Source: Candidatus Nitrosopumilus sediminis
Lineage (GTDB): Archaea > Thermoproteota > Nitrososphaeria > Nitrososphaerales > Nitrosopumilaceae
Direction of reading: 5' to 3'
DNA: 64,000 bases
NCBI RefSeq assembly: GCF_000299395.1
Contig: NC_018656.1
Span: forward strand, 310,001-374,000
Position 1 is the first letter of the stretch. Every line of letters starts with the position of its first letter. Positions 27,860 through 35,320 of the stretch are shown here, piece by piece. The notes under the pieces are model-generated. The model was not told where the DNA came from. It ran no database searches and saw nothing but the letters and a program-made list of their open reading frames with translations. A program made the position numbers and the translations under genes.

Positions 27860-28857
27860 CTCTAAAGCAACTAGAAAATCTAATTGAAATTGATCAGGAC
27901 ATCACCGATGATGCATACGGAACATATTATGACAAAAGAACAATTGAGCAATTACTAAATTATGGAATTATTCTTTTAGACAAACCGCCAGGCCCTACAA
28001 GTCATGAAACAGTAGCTTGGACTAAACGTCTACTGAAACTCCCAAAAATTGGTCACAGTGGTACACTAGATCCTCAGGTTTCTGGAGTCTTGCCTTTGGG
28101 ATTGGGTGAGGCAACAAAGGCATTAGGTGTTTTACTTTATGGTCCAAAAGAATATCATGCACTAGGACGTGTTCACTCTCTTCCATCAAAAGAAAAACTG
28201 CAAGAAGTTGTAGATATGTTCAGAGGCGAAATTTTCCAAAAACCTCCTCAACGTTCTGCAGTTCTCAGACAAACTAGAACCAGAACAATTTACGAGTTTG
28301 AAATTATAGAACAAAAAGAAAGACTGCTCTTAACGAGAATCCTATGTGAGGCTGGAACTTATATCAGAAAACTATACTATGACATTGGAGAAATACTAGG
28401 GCCTGGTGCCACAATGGTTGAGCTTAGAAGAACCAGAGTTGATCAGTTCTCCGAACGCGATGGATTAGTAACACTACACGAACTTGCAGATGCATTTGCA
28501 TTGTGGGAGGAGAAAAAAGATGATAGCAAACTAATGAAGATGATCAAACCTGTTGAGCTAGCACTAAGTGAATTAAAGTCTGTGATAATTCGCGATTCTG
28601 CAGTTGATGCAATGTGCCATGGTGCACAACTTGCAATTCCTGGAATCTTGAAAATTTCTCCTAATTTGAAGAAAGGAGATATTGTTGGAGTTTATACCCA
28701 AAAAGGAGAGGCAGTCGCATTAGCTGAGGCAACAATGTCTGAAGAGGAAATTCGTGATGCAACAAAAGGTTATGCATTTGAAACAAAGAGAATCATTATG
28801 GCTCCTAACACATATCCTAAAAAGTGGAGGACAAAACCCACTCCTCCAAAGGATTAA
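27856..28857 (+). CDS. cbf5: tRNA/rRNA pseudouridine synthase Cbf5 (TruB family)
   Basis: Catalytic subunit of archaeal H/ACA ribonucleoproteins; it makes pseudouridine in rRNA and tRNA (position 55). The catalytic Asp motif GHSGTLDPQVSGVLPLGLGE lies near residues 70-90. The N-terminal LDKPPGPTSHE and a C-terminal PUA domain (residues ~235-310) are present. The 333-residue length is standard for archaea. It is the last core gene of the spc-type operon. Confidence 0.96.
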   Translation: MTLKQLENLIEIDQDITDDAYGTYYDKRTIEQLLNYGIILLDKPPGPTSHETVAWTKRLLKLPKIGHSGTLDPQVSGVLPLGLGEATKALGVLLYGPKEYHALGRVHSLPSKEKLQEVVDMFRGEIFQKPPQRSAVLRQTRTRTIYEFEIIEQKERLLLTRILCEAGTYIRKLYYDIGEILGPGATMVELRRTRVDQFSERDGLVTLHELADAFALWEEKKDDSKLMKMIKPVELALSELKSVIIRDSAVDAMCHGAQLAIPGILKISPNLKKGDIVGVYTQKGEAVALAEATMSEEEIRDATKGYAFETKRIIMAPNTYPKKWRTKPTPPKD

Positions 28858-29330
28858 AAAATCAAATAATTATTCTAAAGAAATTGTTAGCAAAAAGCCT
28901 TGTAATCTTTATTGGAATTGGTGTGATTGCAGCTCTTGGATTTGGAGTTTATCTAATCGATGTTAAAAATACCGGCCAGCTAGTTTTTGTTGATGGTCCA
29001 TCAGTTTCTATAGTTACTGAAAAGTTTGATTTTAAGAAAGGTGAAGAGATAACCATTCGAATTGTAAATTCTGGAACAGTCCCGTTAACCTTTTCTGATG
29101 CCTCATATGGACTACGAATTACCGGCTTGTCTGGAATACTGATGTATACTCCTGTATCTGCTCAGGTAATATCTAATTTGGATCCTGGTGATGAAATTGA
29201 ATTTTCATGGAATCAAATTAAAAATGATGGCGACACAGCTTTAGAAGGACTCTACAAAATCTCTGTGAAAGGAATGGATGATGTAGGAAAGAATGTCGAA
29301 AAATCTACAACGATAACAATTTGGAAATAA
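28824..29330 (+). CDS. Membrane-anchored Ig-like hypothetical protein
   Basis: Family not firmly recognised. The frame overlaps the end of cbf5 by 34 bases if read from the ATG at 28824; a TTG near 28884 is an alternative start. A single N-terminal transmembrane helix (SLVIFIGIGVIAALGFGVYL, residues ~25-44) precedes a beta-rich extracellular domain with EEITIRIVNSGTVPLTF and a second NLDPGDEIEFSW strand pair. This resembles small Ig-like or BsuPI-type folds. It is co-directional with cbf5 and ends before the tRNA-Ser promoter. Confidence 0.75.
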   Translation: MEDKTHSSKGLKNQIIILKKLLAKSLVIFIGIGVIAALGFGVYLIDVKNTGQLVFVDGPSVSIVTEKFDFKKGEEITIRIVNSGTVPLTFSDASYGLRITGLSGILMYTPVSAQVISNLDPGDEIEFSWNQIKNDGDTALEGLYKISVKGMDDVGKNVEKSTTITIWK

Positions 29331-29342
29331 CTCAGTAACATA

Positions 29343-29350
29343 ATTTATAA
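29343..29350 (+). promoter_or_regulatory. TATA-box promoter of tRNA-Ser
   Basis: An ATTTATAA element starts about 44 bases before the first base of the mature tRNA, consistent with transcription starting a short distance upstream of the 5' end. Confidence 0.4.
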
Positions 29351-29386
29351 TCGCATTTTCTTCAATACAATTGTCGCAAGACTTGT

Positions 29387-29488
29387 GCCGGGGTCGCCTA
29401 GCCTGGTAGGGCGCGCGCCTGGAAATTGTTTAACCATAAAGCGCGTTCTCGCAAGGGAACGGGAGTTCAAATCTCCCTCCCGGCGCCA
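29387..29488 (+). tRNA. tRNA-Ser (GGA) with a 15-nt intron
   Basis: A complete cloverleaf can be drawn. The acceptor stem GCCGGGG pairs with TCCCGGC, with discriminator G and an encoded CCA. The D arm is GCCT/GGGC. The anticodon stem is CGCGC/GCGCG and the T arm is GGGAG/CTCCC with a TTCAAAT loop. A long variable arm TTCTC-GCAA-GGGAA marks a class II tRNA; with discriminator G this means Ser rather than Leu. The anticodon is GGA at 29421-29423. The loop is 22 nt, leaving a 15-nt intron (29425-29439) at the canonical 37/38 position. Its 3' end is repeated at 30683. Confidence 0.93.
29468..29486 (+). repeat. Direct repeat, tRNA copy (attL-like)
   Basis: CAAATCTCCCTCCCGGCGC within the 3' end of tRNA-Ser. 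It matches 30683-30701 at 18 of 19 positions. Confidence 0.8.
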
Positions 29489-29667
29489 TTTTTTAAAGTG
29501 TTAATGCAATGTTACAAATCTCACTTTAGACTGCAAGAGTAAAAGGTTCGAAGTACTTATGAATATCATAATTTTAACTTGATTAATTGAAAACTAGTTG
29601 AAAGAATTAGAGTTGAGATTATTTTCAATAGACCAATGATTACATTATAGAGGTCCTGTTTAAAATA

Positions 29668-30480
29668 ATGGTGCGAAAATACAAACCAACTATATCATAC
29701 AGATTAAGAGAGATTCCAATAAAGCAGATCAAAATATGGAAAGAGGCACAGGCACGAAAGCTTGACAGAGAAAACATCGCAGAACTTGCAAAGTCAATAA
29801 AAAATGAAGGACTGTTGAATCCACCTTTGGTTCAAAAAGAAGGTAAAAACACGTTTTTGCTAATGTCAGGCCAAAGACGTTTAGCTGCATTAAAGAGATT
29901 AGGCGCCAAGAAAATACCAGTGCATGTGCTTACAAAACAGACATCATATGATCTTGAGAATGCAAAGGCCGCATCAGTAGTTGAAAATATACATAGAAAA
30001 GACATGAATCACAAAGAGATTGCAGATTCGTGTAAATTTTTGACAGAACATGTTGGAAAATCATCTGCAGCAAAATCAATGGGAATGTCTATTCCAACCC
30101 TTAACAAATATCTGGGATTTGCAGGAGTTCCAGACAAATTAAAGTCGATGGTGCCTCAATTGTTATCTCGAGATGAGGTGACAAAACTATATCTAATAAT
30201 ACCTAACATTGCAAAAGCACAAAAAATAGCAGATAGAATTTCCAAACTAGATTCAGGTTTACGAAAAAGATATCTTCAGGCATTATCCCAATCACCAAAA
30301 TCATCGCATCAAAAGCTGATTAAACGAGCAAAGAACATGAGAATCAAACAGAATTTATCTATAAAACTATCAAAGACCAATGCAAGAAAGCTTGCATCTC
30401 GATCAAACAAAAAAGAATTGACACCAGACGAGTTGGCATTAAAAATAATTTCAGACTACCTTAAGCGCAAAAGAAAATAA
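29668..30480 (+). CDS. ParB-like partition protein
   Basis: DNA-binding protein of 270 residues with an N-terminal ParB/Srx domain. KQIKIWKEAQARKLDRENIA precedes the ParB nucleotide-binding-type motif MSGQRRLAALKRLGAKKIPV near residues 65-85, and NIHRKDMNHKEIADSC follows. A helix-turn-helix (KSSAAKSMGMSIPTLNKYLG, ~130-150) follows, then a Lys-rich C-terminal tail. The usual ParA ATPase partner is not adjacent. It lies between the two tRNA-Ser 3'-end copies and is followed at once by palindromes that could be its binding sites. It may be a plasmid-derived partition protein or a chromosomal regulator. Confidence 0.85.
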   Translation: MVRKYKPTISYRLREIPIKQIKIWKEAQARKLDRENIAELAKSIKNEGLLNPPLVQKEGKNTFLLMSGQRRLAALKRLGAKKIPVHVLTKQTSYDLENAKAASVVENIHRKDMNHKEIADSCKFLTEHVGKSSAAKSMGMSIPTLNKYLGFAGVPDKLKSMVPQLLSRDEVTKLYLIIPNIAKAQKIADRISKLDSGLRKRYLQALSQSPKSSHQKLIKRAKNMRIKQNLSIKLSKTNARKLASRSNKKELTPDELALKIISDYLKRKRK

Positions 30481-30482
30481 TT

Positions 30483-30501
30483 CATTATTTTTGAAATAAT
30501 G
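30483..30501 (+). terminator. Hairpin at end of the parB-like gene
   Basis: CATTATTT-TTG-AAATAATG is an 8-bp perfect inverted repeat with a 3-base loop, starting 3 bases after the ParB-like stop. It may end the transcript or be the first element of the inverted-repeat cluster. Confidence 0.5.
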
Positions 30502-30509
30502 CCACATAA

Positions 30510-30525
30510 CCAAGAAATTTCTTGG
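30510..30525. repeat. Perfect 16-bp palindrome CCAAGAAATTTCTTGG
   Basis: The two 8-bp halves are exact reverse complements with no spacer. It lies 30 bases downstream of the ParB-like gene. The size equals that of bacterial parS sites, although the sequence differs. A binding site for the adjacent ParB-like protein is an inference. Confidence 0.6.
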
Positions 30526-30556
30526 AACCATGCTTTCGTTATAAATGAAAGGGCAC

Positions 30557-30628
30557 GGCATCAAACTAATTTCATAAATCCCGCTCAAAGTACACAACCA
30601 AAAAGTTCTGTTAAATTAGTTTGATGCC
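30557..30628. repeat. 16-bp inverted repeat with 40-nt spacer
   Basis: GGCATCAAACTAATTT (30557-30572) is the exact reverse complement of AAATTAGTTTGATGCC (30613-30628). The spacer has no coding potential. It could form a long hairpin RNA or a DNA site for a dimeric protein. Confidence 0.75.
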
Positions 30629-30682
30629 CTCCTTTTGCTGTATGTCGTGCCTAACTCTTATTGGAGTGTCAATGTGATCTGA

Positions 30683-30701
30683 CAAATCGCCCTCCCGGCG
30701 C
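30683..30701 (+). repeat. Direct repeat, distal copy of tRNA-Ser 3' end (attR-like)
   Basis: CAAATCGCCCTCCCGGCGC differs from the tRNA copy at one base. It stands out as a GC-rich patch in AT-rich intergenic DNA. Confidence 0.75.
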
Positions 30702-30774
30702 GGGAACTCTACCACCATTATGGGATTAAAAGTGGACGCAAGTATGCGTGAAAATTGTAATTTTAAAAATTAGA

Positions 30775-31440
30775 TTATGGTTTGTAATCTTCAGCTGTTT
30801 TTTTCATTTCTTCTGACTTTACCATGGCATCATCTTTGTACTCAACATCTTGTTTCTCTGTTCCTGTAGAGTTGGATTTATGATCTTCAGCTGTTTTTTT
30901 CATTTCTTCTGATTTTTCCATAGCATCAGCATAGTTTGAGAGTTCTTTCATTGCAATACCAATGTCTTTTTTAGAATTATCGATTATCACTTGGATTCTT
31001 AATTGTGCTTGTTCTGGAAGTGTGTCTTTGAGTTCAGTTAGAACTTCCACATGTTTGGATGATGCAGACACTATATCTTCAGTTAAAGATGCCTTGTCTG
31101 CAGCTTTTGATGCAGAGTCTGCAATTTTCTTTGCATCAGATACTTGTTTTTCATAGTCTTTTGTTAAATCGTCAACTTGTTCAGGCATTCCTTTTTGAAC
31201 CATTGCATTTGCTTCACTTAGTCGAAGTTCTGCAAATTTCAGATGTTTTGTAACTTTATCGTTTTGATTAAATGTAAATGCCAAGTCTAATCCTTCAAAT
31301 GCTTTTTTGAATCCATATACAAATGAGTCAGGAGTGGTTCCAGGTTCAGGTAGATCATCAATACTTTGAGCATAGATACTAGGAATTGTCATTATCAATA
31401 ATGAAATAGTAAGTAATGCTGTGATGCTATATTGATTCAT
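30775..31440 (-). CDS. Secreted DUF5667-type helical protein
   Basis: Exported 221-residue protein with a clear signal peptide (ITALLTISLLIMTIPSIYAQ). It then has the DUF5667 text PGTTPDSFVYGFKKAFEGLD and KVTKHLKFAELRLSEANAM, which is predicted to be a long helical bundle. The C-terminus carries an internal duplication, EKSEEMKKTAEDHK and VKSEEMKKTAEDYK. Function is unknown; such proteins are frequent on thaumarchaeal surfaces. A CAGCG/TTAATA promoter-like motif lies about 110 bases upstream, with a tiny ORF in between. Confidence 0.85.
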   Translation of the reverse strand: MNQYSITALLTISLLIMTIPSIYAQSIDDLPEPGTTPDSFVYGFKKAFEGLDLAFTFNQNDKVTKHLKFAELRLSEANAMVQKGMPEQVDDLTKDYEKQVSDAKKIADSASKAADKASLTEDIVSASSKHVEVLTELKDTLPEQAQLRIQVIIDNSKKDIGIAMKELSNYADAMEKSEEMKKTAEDHKSNSTGTEKQDVEYKDDAMVKSEEMKKTAEDYKP

Positions 31441-31457
31441 ACTAAAGCAGTGTCTTC

Positions 31458-31526
31458 CTAATATGACTGAGTAGAAACCAATACTGCTAATACAGGAAGT
31501 ATTAGAATTTGTTTTGTTCTCGTCAT
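31458..31526 (-). CDS. Possible 22-aa leader-like peptide upstream of the DUF5667 gene
   Basis: MTRTKQILILPVLAVLVSTQ followed by SY and a stop. It looks like a basic n-region plus hydrophobic h-region of a signal peptide. The ATG lies about 24 bases downstream of a TTAATA box, ideal for a leaderless start, and 86 bases upstream of the DUF5667 ATG. It could be a secreted micro-peptide, a regulatory upstream ORF or an artefact. Confidence 0.35.
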   Translation of the reverse strand: MTRTKQILILPVLAVLVSTQSY

Positions 31527-31549
31527 TGTTAATATAATTGCAAATAGTG

Positions 31550-31570
31550 TATTAAGCCGCGCTGACATGG
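31550..31570 (-). promoter_or_regulatory. CAGCG/TTAATA promoter motif, copy c
   Basis: On the minus strand it reads CCATGTCAGCGCGGCTTAATA. It is one of the recurring elements upstream of secreted or stress genes in this window. Confidence 0.55.
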
Positions 31571-31604
31571 ATGTTATTTTTACTTACACATTTGTTACCA
31601 TTTC

Positions 31605-31730
31605 TTAGGTTTTAGTTAGCATTGATTCCTCTTCTGCAAGTAATTTTTCTACTTCGATTTTGTGAGGCTTACAATACAATCCATTTTCTACACATTCGGG
31701 GCATCTTAGATATTTGTAATAATCAATCAT
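31605..31730 (-). CDS. 41-aa zinc-ribbon-like microprotein
   Basis: The short gene reads MIDYYKYLRCPECVENGLYC, then KPHKIEVEKLLAEEESMLTK and T. CPEC and YCKPH supply a possible C-x2-C/C-x2-H metal site, followed by an acidic helix. A TATTATAAC box lies about 27 bases before the ATG on the minus strand, which supports leaderless expression. The opposite-strand 81-codon frame over this stretch has no such features. Function unknown. Confidence 0.6.
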   Translation of the reverse strand: MIDYYKYLRCPECVENGLYCKPHKIEVEKLLAEEESMLTKT

Positions 31731-31852
31731 GTTGCAACTCGTTTCTTATTTGTTATAATACATTTCACCTGATTCCCCACATACAACGTTGTGTGTTTTT
31801 GTCAAAAAATATATCCGCTGCTTGCGAAATAGATAGTCTAAAAAAGAAAAAA

Positions 31853-32038
31853 TTATTTTTGGCGTAATGATTCTACAACAAGTCTGTTCAAATCAATTAC
31901 AAGACATGCAGGGTGAGTAATTTTTTCTGCTTCTATTCCACATGTATGACAAAACAATCTTGTTGGCTCCTCACATACTTTGCATATGTGTTCAACTTCC
32001 AACTTTGACTCACATATTCTACAAGAATTACTATGCAT
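31853..32038 (-). CDS. 60-aa double zinc-finger microprotein, family member 1
   Basis: A 61-residue protein with eight metal ligands in the exact spacing C-x2-C-x9-C-x2-C-x7-C-x2-C-x8-H-x2-C (Cys6 to Cys45). The text includes SCRICESKLEVEHICKVCEE and FCHTCG. Identical spacing occurs in the proteins at 38921-39103 and 46234-46416, so they are paralogues. It is cytosolic and probably binds two zinc ions. The function is unknown; protein or nucleic-acid binding is possible. Confidence 0.75.
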   Translation of the reverse strand: MHSNSCRICESKLEVEHICKVCEEPTRLFCHTCGIEAEKITHPACLVIDLNRLVVESLRQK

Positions 32039-32155
32039 AGATATACAGTAGATAAATTAACTTAAAAATAATACTAAAATTAGAAACAGCTAATTAGTCT
32101 GGACTATTAATTCTAATCTTATAGAACATGTTAAGATCTATTTTTAATCTCAGAA

Positions 32156-32647
32156 TCAATCTTTATGTTGTTTGTATAATTTTTGTTTTTGTGAATTATT
32201 AATCACTATAACCTCTTCATCGAATTTTTTATTTGGAATAAGCATTATTCTTGAATCCTCTAACTCAACAATTGTTTTTGTCAATCCGATCTGAATTATT
32301 TTACCATTTTTTTTGTCAAACTCGATTTCACTTCCCACATTCATTCTTCTTCCTAGAGCAATACTCATACCAGAAATTGCATTTTGTAGTTTGTTCAAAT
32401 ATACAAATGTGAAAAACAATAAAATAACACTGAGGGATGTGACGACTTCTATTGCCGGGGTTAGAATTTTCAGTGTTGCAGAAACATACATGATTTCAGC
32501 TATTGCGATGATTATGAAAATTACTCCTGTGGCCTTTCCTGAACCTAATAATGTTCTAAATTTTGTGAATTCTACTATTTTAATAATGATGAAAACTAGT
32601 GCGGTAATTACAATTGAAATAATTGCATACATTACATTACTATCCAT
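32156..32647 (-). CDS. MscS-type mechanosensitive channel-like protein
   Basis: A 163-residue protein with three hydrophobic helices (YAIISIVITALVFIIIKIVE, GVIFIIIAIAEIMYVSATLK, VTSLSVILLFFTFVYL). They are followed by a beta domain like that of MscS (LGRRMNVGSEIEFDKKNGKI, ELEDSRIMLIPNKKFDEEVI). It is shorter than E. coli MscS (286 aa) and lacks the C-terminal cage. It lies divergently next to the ect operon. An MscS-type gene beside ectABCD is known from Nitrosopumilus, which suggests solute release on hypo-osmotic shock. Confidence 0.8.
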   Translation of the reverse strand: MDSNVMYAIISIVITALVFIIIKIVEFTKFRTLLGSGKATGVIFIIIAIAEIMYVSATLKILTPAIEVVTSLSVILLFFTFVYLNKLQNAISGMSIALGRRMNVGSEIEFDKKNGKIIQIGLTKTIVELEDSRIMLIPNKKFDEEVIVINNSQKQKLYKQHKD

Positions 32648-32754
32648 TTTTCTAACTAATTTGATAAAGAATAAAAGAATCTGTATTGTTTCTAGCTTAA
32701 TTTACACACATTTGCTGACAAAATATTAACTAATTCTTTTTACAAAAGATTTCA

Positions 32755-33132
32755 ATGACTGAAAATAACGATTTGGTAAAAAATCTAGCAGAATGTTTTC
32801 AAACTAATGGATTAGAAGTTCTAACTGCAAAATGTAATGGCTTTGAAGAGCCTCCTGACATTCAAGGTATCAAACCTGATGTTGTTGGATGGGATTCTAA
32901 AGACGAAGTATATCATTTAGCAATTGTTGCTGATTCTAATACGTTTGAACATGATTATATTACAGAAAAAATAACTGTCTTATCCAAACAAGCAATGGGT
33001 ACCGGACCTTCTTATGGAAAACGTTTGCCATTTTATGTTGGTGTTACCAAAGATGCAAATGCTGTAGTTGATAAAAAATTGCAAGAAATCGACCAAGTAT
33101 CTAGAGAAAACATCAAAAAAATTCTAATTTAA
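32755..33132 (+). CDS. Hypothetical protein upstream of ectA (125 aa)
   Basis: Soluble protein of 125 residues that I cannot assign firmly. The segment GIKPDVVGWDSKDEVYHLAI resembles the beta-hairpin of PD-(D/E)XK nuclease-like folds. The distal catalytic Gln/Lys pattern is not certain, so this is only a structural hint. It lies 4 bases before the ectA ATG and is probably the first gene of the ect transcript, so a role in osmostress regulation or an unrelated passenger are both possible. Confidence 0.7.
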   Translation: MTENNDLVKNLAECFQTNGLEVLTAKCNGFEEPPDIQGIKPDVVGWDSKDEVYHLAIVADSNTFEHDYITEKITVLSKQAMGTGPSYGKRLPFYVGVTKDANAVVDKKLQEIDQVSRENIKKILI

Positions 33133-33136
33133 GGAA

Positions 33137-33640
33137 ATGTCTTCAATTATTTTCAGAGAACCATTAGTAAGCGATGCTGATTCCATATGGAATTTGGTAA
33201 ATTCTAACAAACCTCTTGATGAAAATTCAAAATATCTTTATGTTTTGCTTTGCCATCAATTTTCAAAAACCTGTGTAGTTGCAGAATCTGATTCTAAAAT
33301 CATTGGTTTTCTTTCCGGCTTCATTTCTCCAAAAAATCCTGACACTCTATTTGTTTGGCAGGCCGCAGTAGATGATGAGTTCAGAAATAAAGGAATAGCA
33401 AAAGAACTTGTCTTAAAAGCATTATCTCAAACAGATCCCACTGTACAGTTTGTTGAGGCCACAGTCACTCCTTCTAACAAGGCATCCTTGAAATTTTTAC
33501 AGAATTTTGCCTCTCAACTTGACGCTGACTTTACAAAATCACCTTTGTTTTCAACTGAAATCTTGGGACATAATCATGAGCCTGAAGATTTGATACGAAT
33601 TGGCCCAATACAAAAAAGTCTTTTGGAGGTTACTGCATGA
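33137..33640 (+). CDS. ectA: L-2,4-diaminobutyrate N-acetyltransferase
   Basis: Second step of ectoine synthesis: acetylates diaminobutyrate at the gamma-amino group. GNAT-fold protein of 167 residues starting with IIFREPLVSDADSIWNLVNS. The acetyl-CoA motif is VWQAAVDDEFRNKGIAKELV and VEATVTPSNKASLKFL follows. These match EctA closely. Its stop overlaps the ectB start by ATGA, so it is coupled with the rest of ectABCD. Confidence 0.95.
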   Translation: MSSIIFREPLVSDADSIWNLVNSNKPLDENSKYLYVLLCHQFSKTCVVAESDSKIIGFLSGFISPKNPDTLFVWQAAVDDEFRNKGIAKELVLKALSQTDPTVQFVEATVTPSNKASLKFLQNFASQLDADFTKSPLFSTEILGHNHEPEDLIRIGPIQKSLLEVTA

Positions 33641-34932
33641 AACGAATCAATACAATTGAATCTCAAGTAAGATCTTACTGTAGATCTTATCCTGTAATGT
33701 TTGATAAAGCAAAAGGTCCGTTCCTCTTTGACAAAGATGAAAATAAATACTATGATTTTTTGTGTGGAGCTGGCTCATTAAATTATGGACATAATAATCC
33801 TATTTTGAAAAAAGAGATTATTGATTATTTGAATCAAGACGGAATAATTCATAGTTTAGATCTTACTACAAAATCCAAAGAAGAATTTCTGAATTCCTTT
33901 TCAAAAAATATCTTGGCAACTAGGAATCTAAATTATAAAATTCAGTTTACTGGACCTACTGGAACAAATGCAGTAGAAGCAGCACTAAAAATTGCAAGAA
34001 AAGTAACTGGTAGAACCAATATTATTTCATTTACAAATGCTTTTCATGGTGTAACTTTAGGTTCTGTATCTGCCACAGGAAATAGTCATCATAGAGGTGG
34101 TGCAGGAACATCACTAAATGATGTCACATTTATGCCCTATGATGGTTACATGGGAAAGAAAATTAACACCATTGATTACCTACGACGTGTTCTGGAGGAT
34201 AATAGTAGTGGAATAGATATGCCAGCTGCAGTTATTTTGGAAACAGTCCAAGGTGAAGGTGGAATTAATGTTGCAAGCTCTAAATGGCTTCAATCATTAC
34301 AAGATCTTTGTCATGAATTTGGAATCTTAATGATTGTAGATGACATTCAAGCAGGATGTGGTCGCACAGGTACCTTTTTCAGTTTTGAAAATTCAGGAAT
34401 CGAGCCTGATCTTATAGTTTTGTCTAAATCCATTAGTGGGTTTGGATTACCGTTTTCATTACTTTTACTGAAACCCGAATTTGATAAATGGAAACCTGGG
34501 GAGCATAATGGAACATTCAGAGGAAACAACATGGCCTTTGTTACTGCCAGGGCTACTATTGATAATTTTTGGACTACTCAGGAATTAGAAGCAGAGATTG
34601 CAATAAAATCCAATATTTTAAAAACTAGGCTTGAAAAAATTGCTCAAGAAAATATTTCCTCTGATGTTGAAGTTCGTGGAAAAGGAATGATCTATGGAAT
34701 TGATTGTATTCTAGAAGATCTGGCAAGTGCAATTCAACAAAGGTGTTTTGAAAATGGATTGATTCTTGAAACATGTGGGTCTGATGATCAAGTTGTAAAA
34801 CTTCTTCCCGCCTTGACAATCAATGAAAATGATTTGATAGGGGGATTAAATATTTTGGAAAAAAGCATTAAACAAGTGATGAGTCAATCTGACTTTCAGA
34901 AAAAACTTGAAGATTGGGTTGTTCAAAAATGA
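33637..34932 (+). CDS. ectB: Diaminobutyrate-2-oxoglutarate transaminase
   Basis: First step of ectoine synthesis: transaminates aspartate-semialdehyde to L-2,4-diaminobutyrate using glutamate. Class III PLP aminotransferase of 431 residues with [18 protein letters not shown], the PLP-phosphate/active-site Asp region [19 protein letters not shown] and the Schiff-base Lys in [12 protein letters not shown] (about residue 265). EctB-specific text [15 protein letters not shown] is present. It overlaps both ectA and ectC. Confidence 0.96.
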   Translation: MKRINTIESQVRSYCRSYPVMFDKAKGPFLFDKDENKYYDFLCGAGSLNYGHNNPILKKEIIDYLNQDGIIHSLDLTTKSKEEFLNSFSKNILATRNLNYKIQFTGPTGTNAVEAALKIARKVTGRTNIISFTNAFHGVTLGSVSATGNSHHRGGAGTSLNDVTFMPYDGYMGKKINTIDYLRRVLEDNSSGIDMPAAVILETVQGEGGINVASSKWLQSLQDLCHEFGILMIVDDIQAGCGRTGTFFSFENSGIEPDLIVLSKSISGFGLPFSLLLLKPEFDKWKPGEHNGTFRGNNMAFVTARATIDNFWTTQELEAEIAIKSNILKTRLEKIAQENISSDVEVRGKGMIYGIDCILEDLASAIQQRCFENGLILETCGSDDQVVKLLPALTINENDLIGGLNILEKSIKQVMSQSDFQKKLEDWVVQK

Positions 34933-35318
34933 TAGTGCGAAATATTGAATCTCTTCGTGGAACAGAACGTCAAATTGATTCGGAAAATTGGTCTAGTATT
35001 AGACTGATTCTTAAAGATGATAACATGGGTTTTTCATTTCATGAAACAACTCTTTATCCTGACACTGAAACTGAAATTTACTACAAAAATCATCTTGAGA
35101 CAGTATATTGTATCGAGGGAACTGGTCAGATACAAGAAGATGATGGAACTGTACACAACATAAATCCAGGCACAGTTTATGCTTTAGATAAACATGATAA
35201 ACATGTTCTTAGAGCATTTTCAAAAATGAGAATGATTTGTGTGTTTAATCCTGCATTGGTTGGCCCTGAAAAACATGACGAGAATGGCGTTTATCCTTTG
35301 ATCAATCCTGGATCTTGA
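34929..35318 (+). CDS. ectC: Ectoine synthase
   Basis: Cyclises N-gamma-acetyl-diaminobutyrate to ectoine. Small cupin of 129 residues starting [15 protein letters not shown], as in other EctC proteins. The cupin core includes [20 protein letters not shown] and [21 protein letters not shown] chose the ATG at 34929, which gives an ATGA overlap with ectB. An upstream in-frame ATG at 34914 would add five residues inside ectB. Confidence 0.95.
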   Translation: MIVRNIESLRGTERQIDSENWSSIRLILKDDNMGFSFHETTLYPDTETEIYYKNHLETVYCIEGTGQIQEDDGTVHNINPGTVYALDKHDKHVLRAFSKMRMICVFNPALVGPEKHDENGVYPLINPGS

Positions 35319-35320
35319 TA

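Larger units (their letters stand above)
29468..30701 (+). mobile_element. Putative mini integrated element at tRNA-Ser 3' end
   Basis: The last 19 bases spanning the T-arm end to the first C of the CCA (29468-29486) recur as a direct repeat at 30683-30701 with one mismatch. The 1.2 kb between them holds one ParB-like gene and a cluster of inverted repeats. tRNA 3' ends are classic integration sites for archaeal plasmids and viruses. No integrase lies inside, so it would be a remnant, a satellite or a non-autonomous element. The alternative is a chance or decayed tRNA fragment. Confidence 0.5.

Noticed and set aside
30690-30712. GC-rich CCCGGCGCGGG hairpin as a separate terminator
   Set aside because: The GC-rich patch is better explained as the copy of the tRNA-Ser 3' end, and no T-run follows.
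31622-31867. 81-codon plus-strand ORF
   Set aside because: Composition is implausible and it lies opposite the 41-aa CPEC protein, which has a promoter and metal-ligand pattern.
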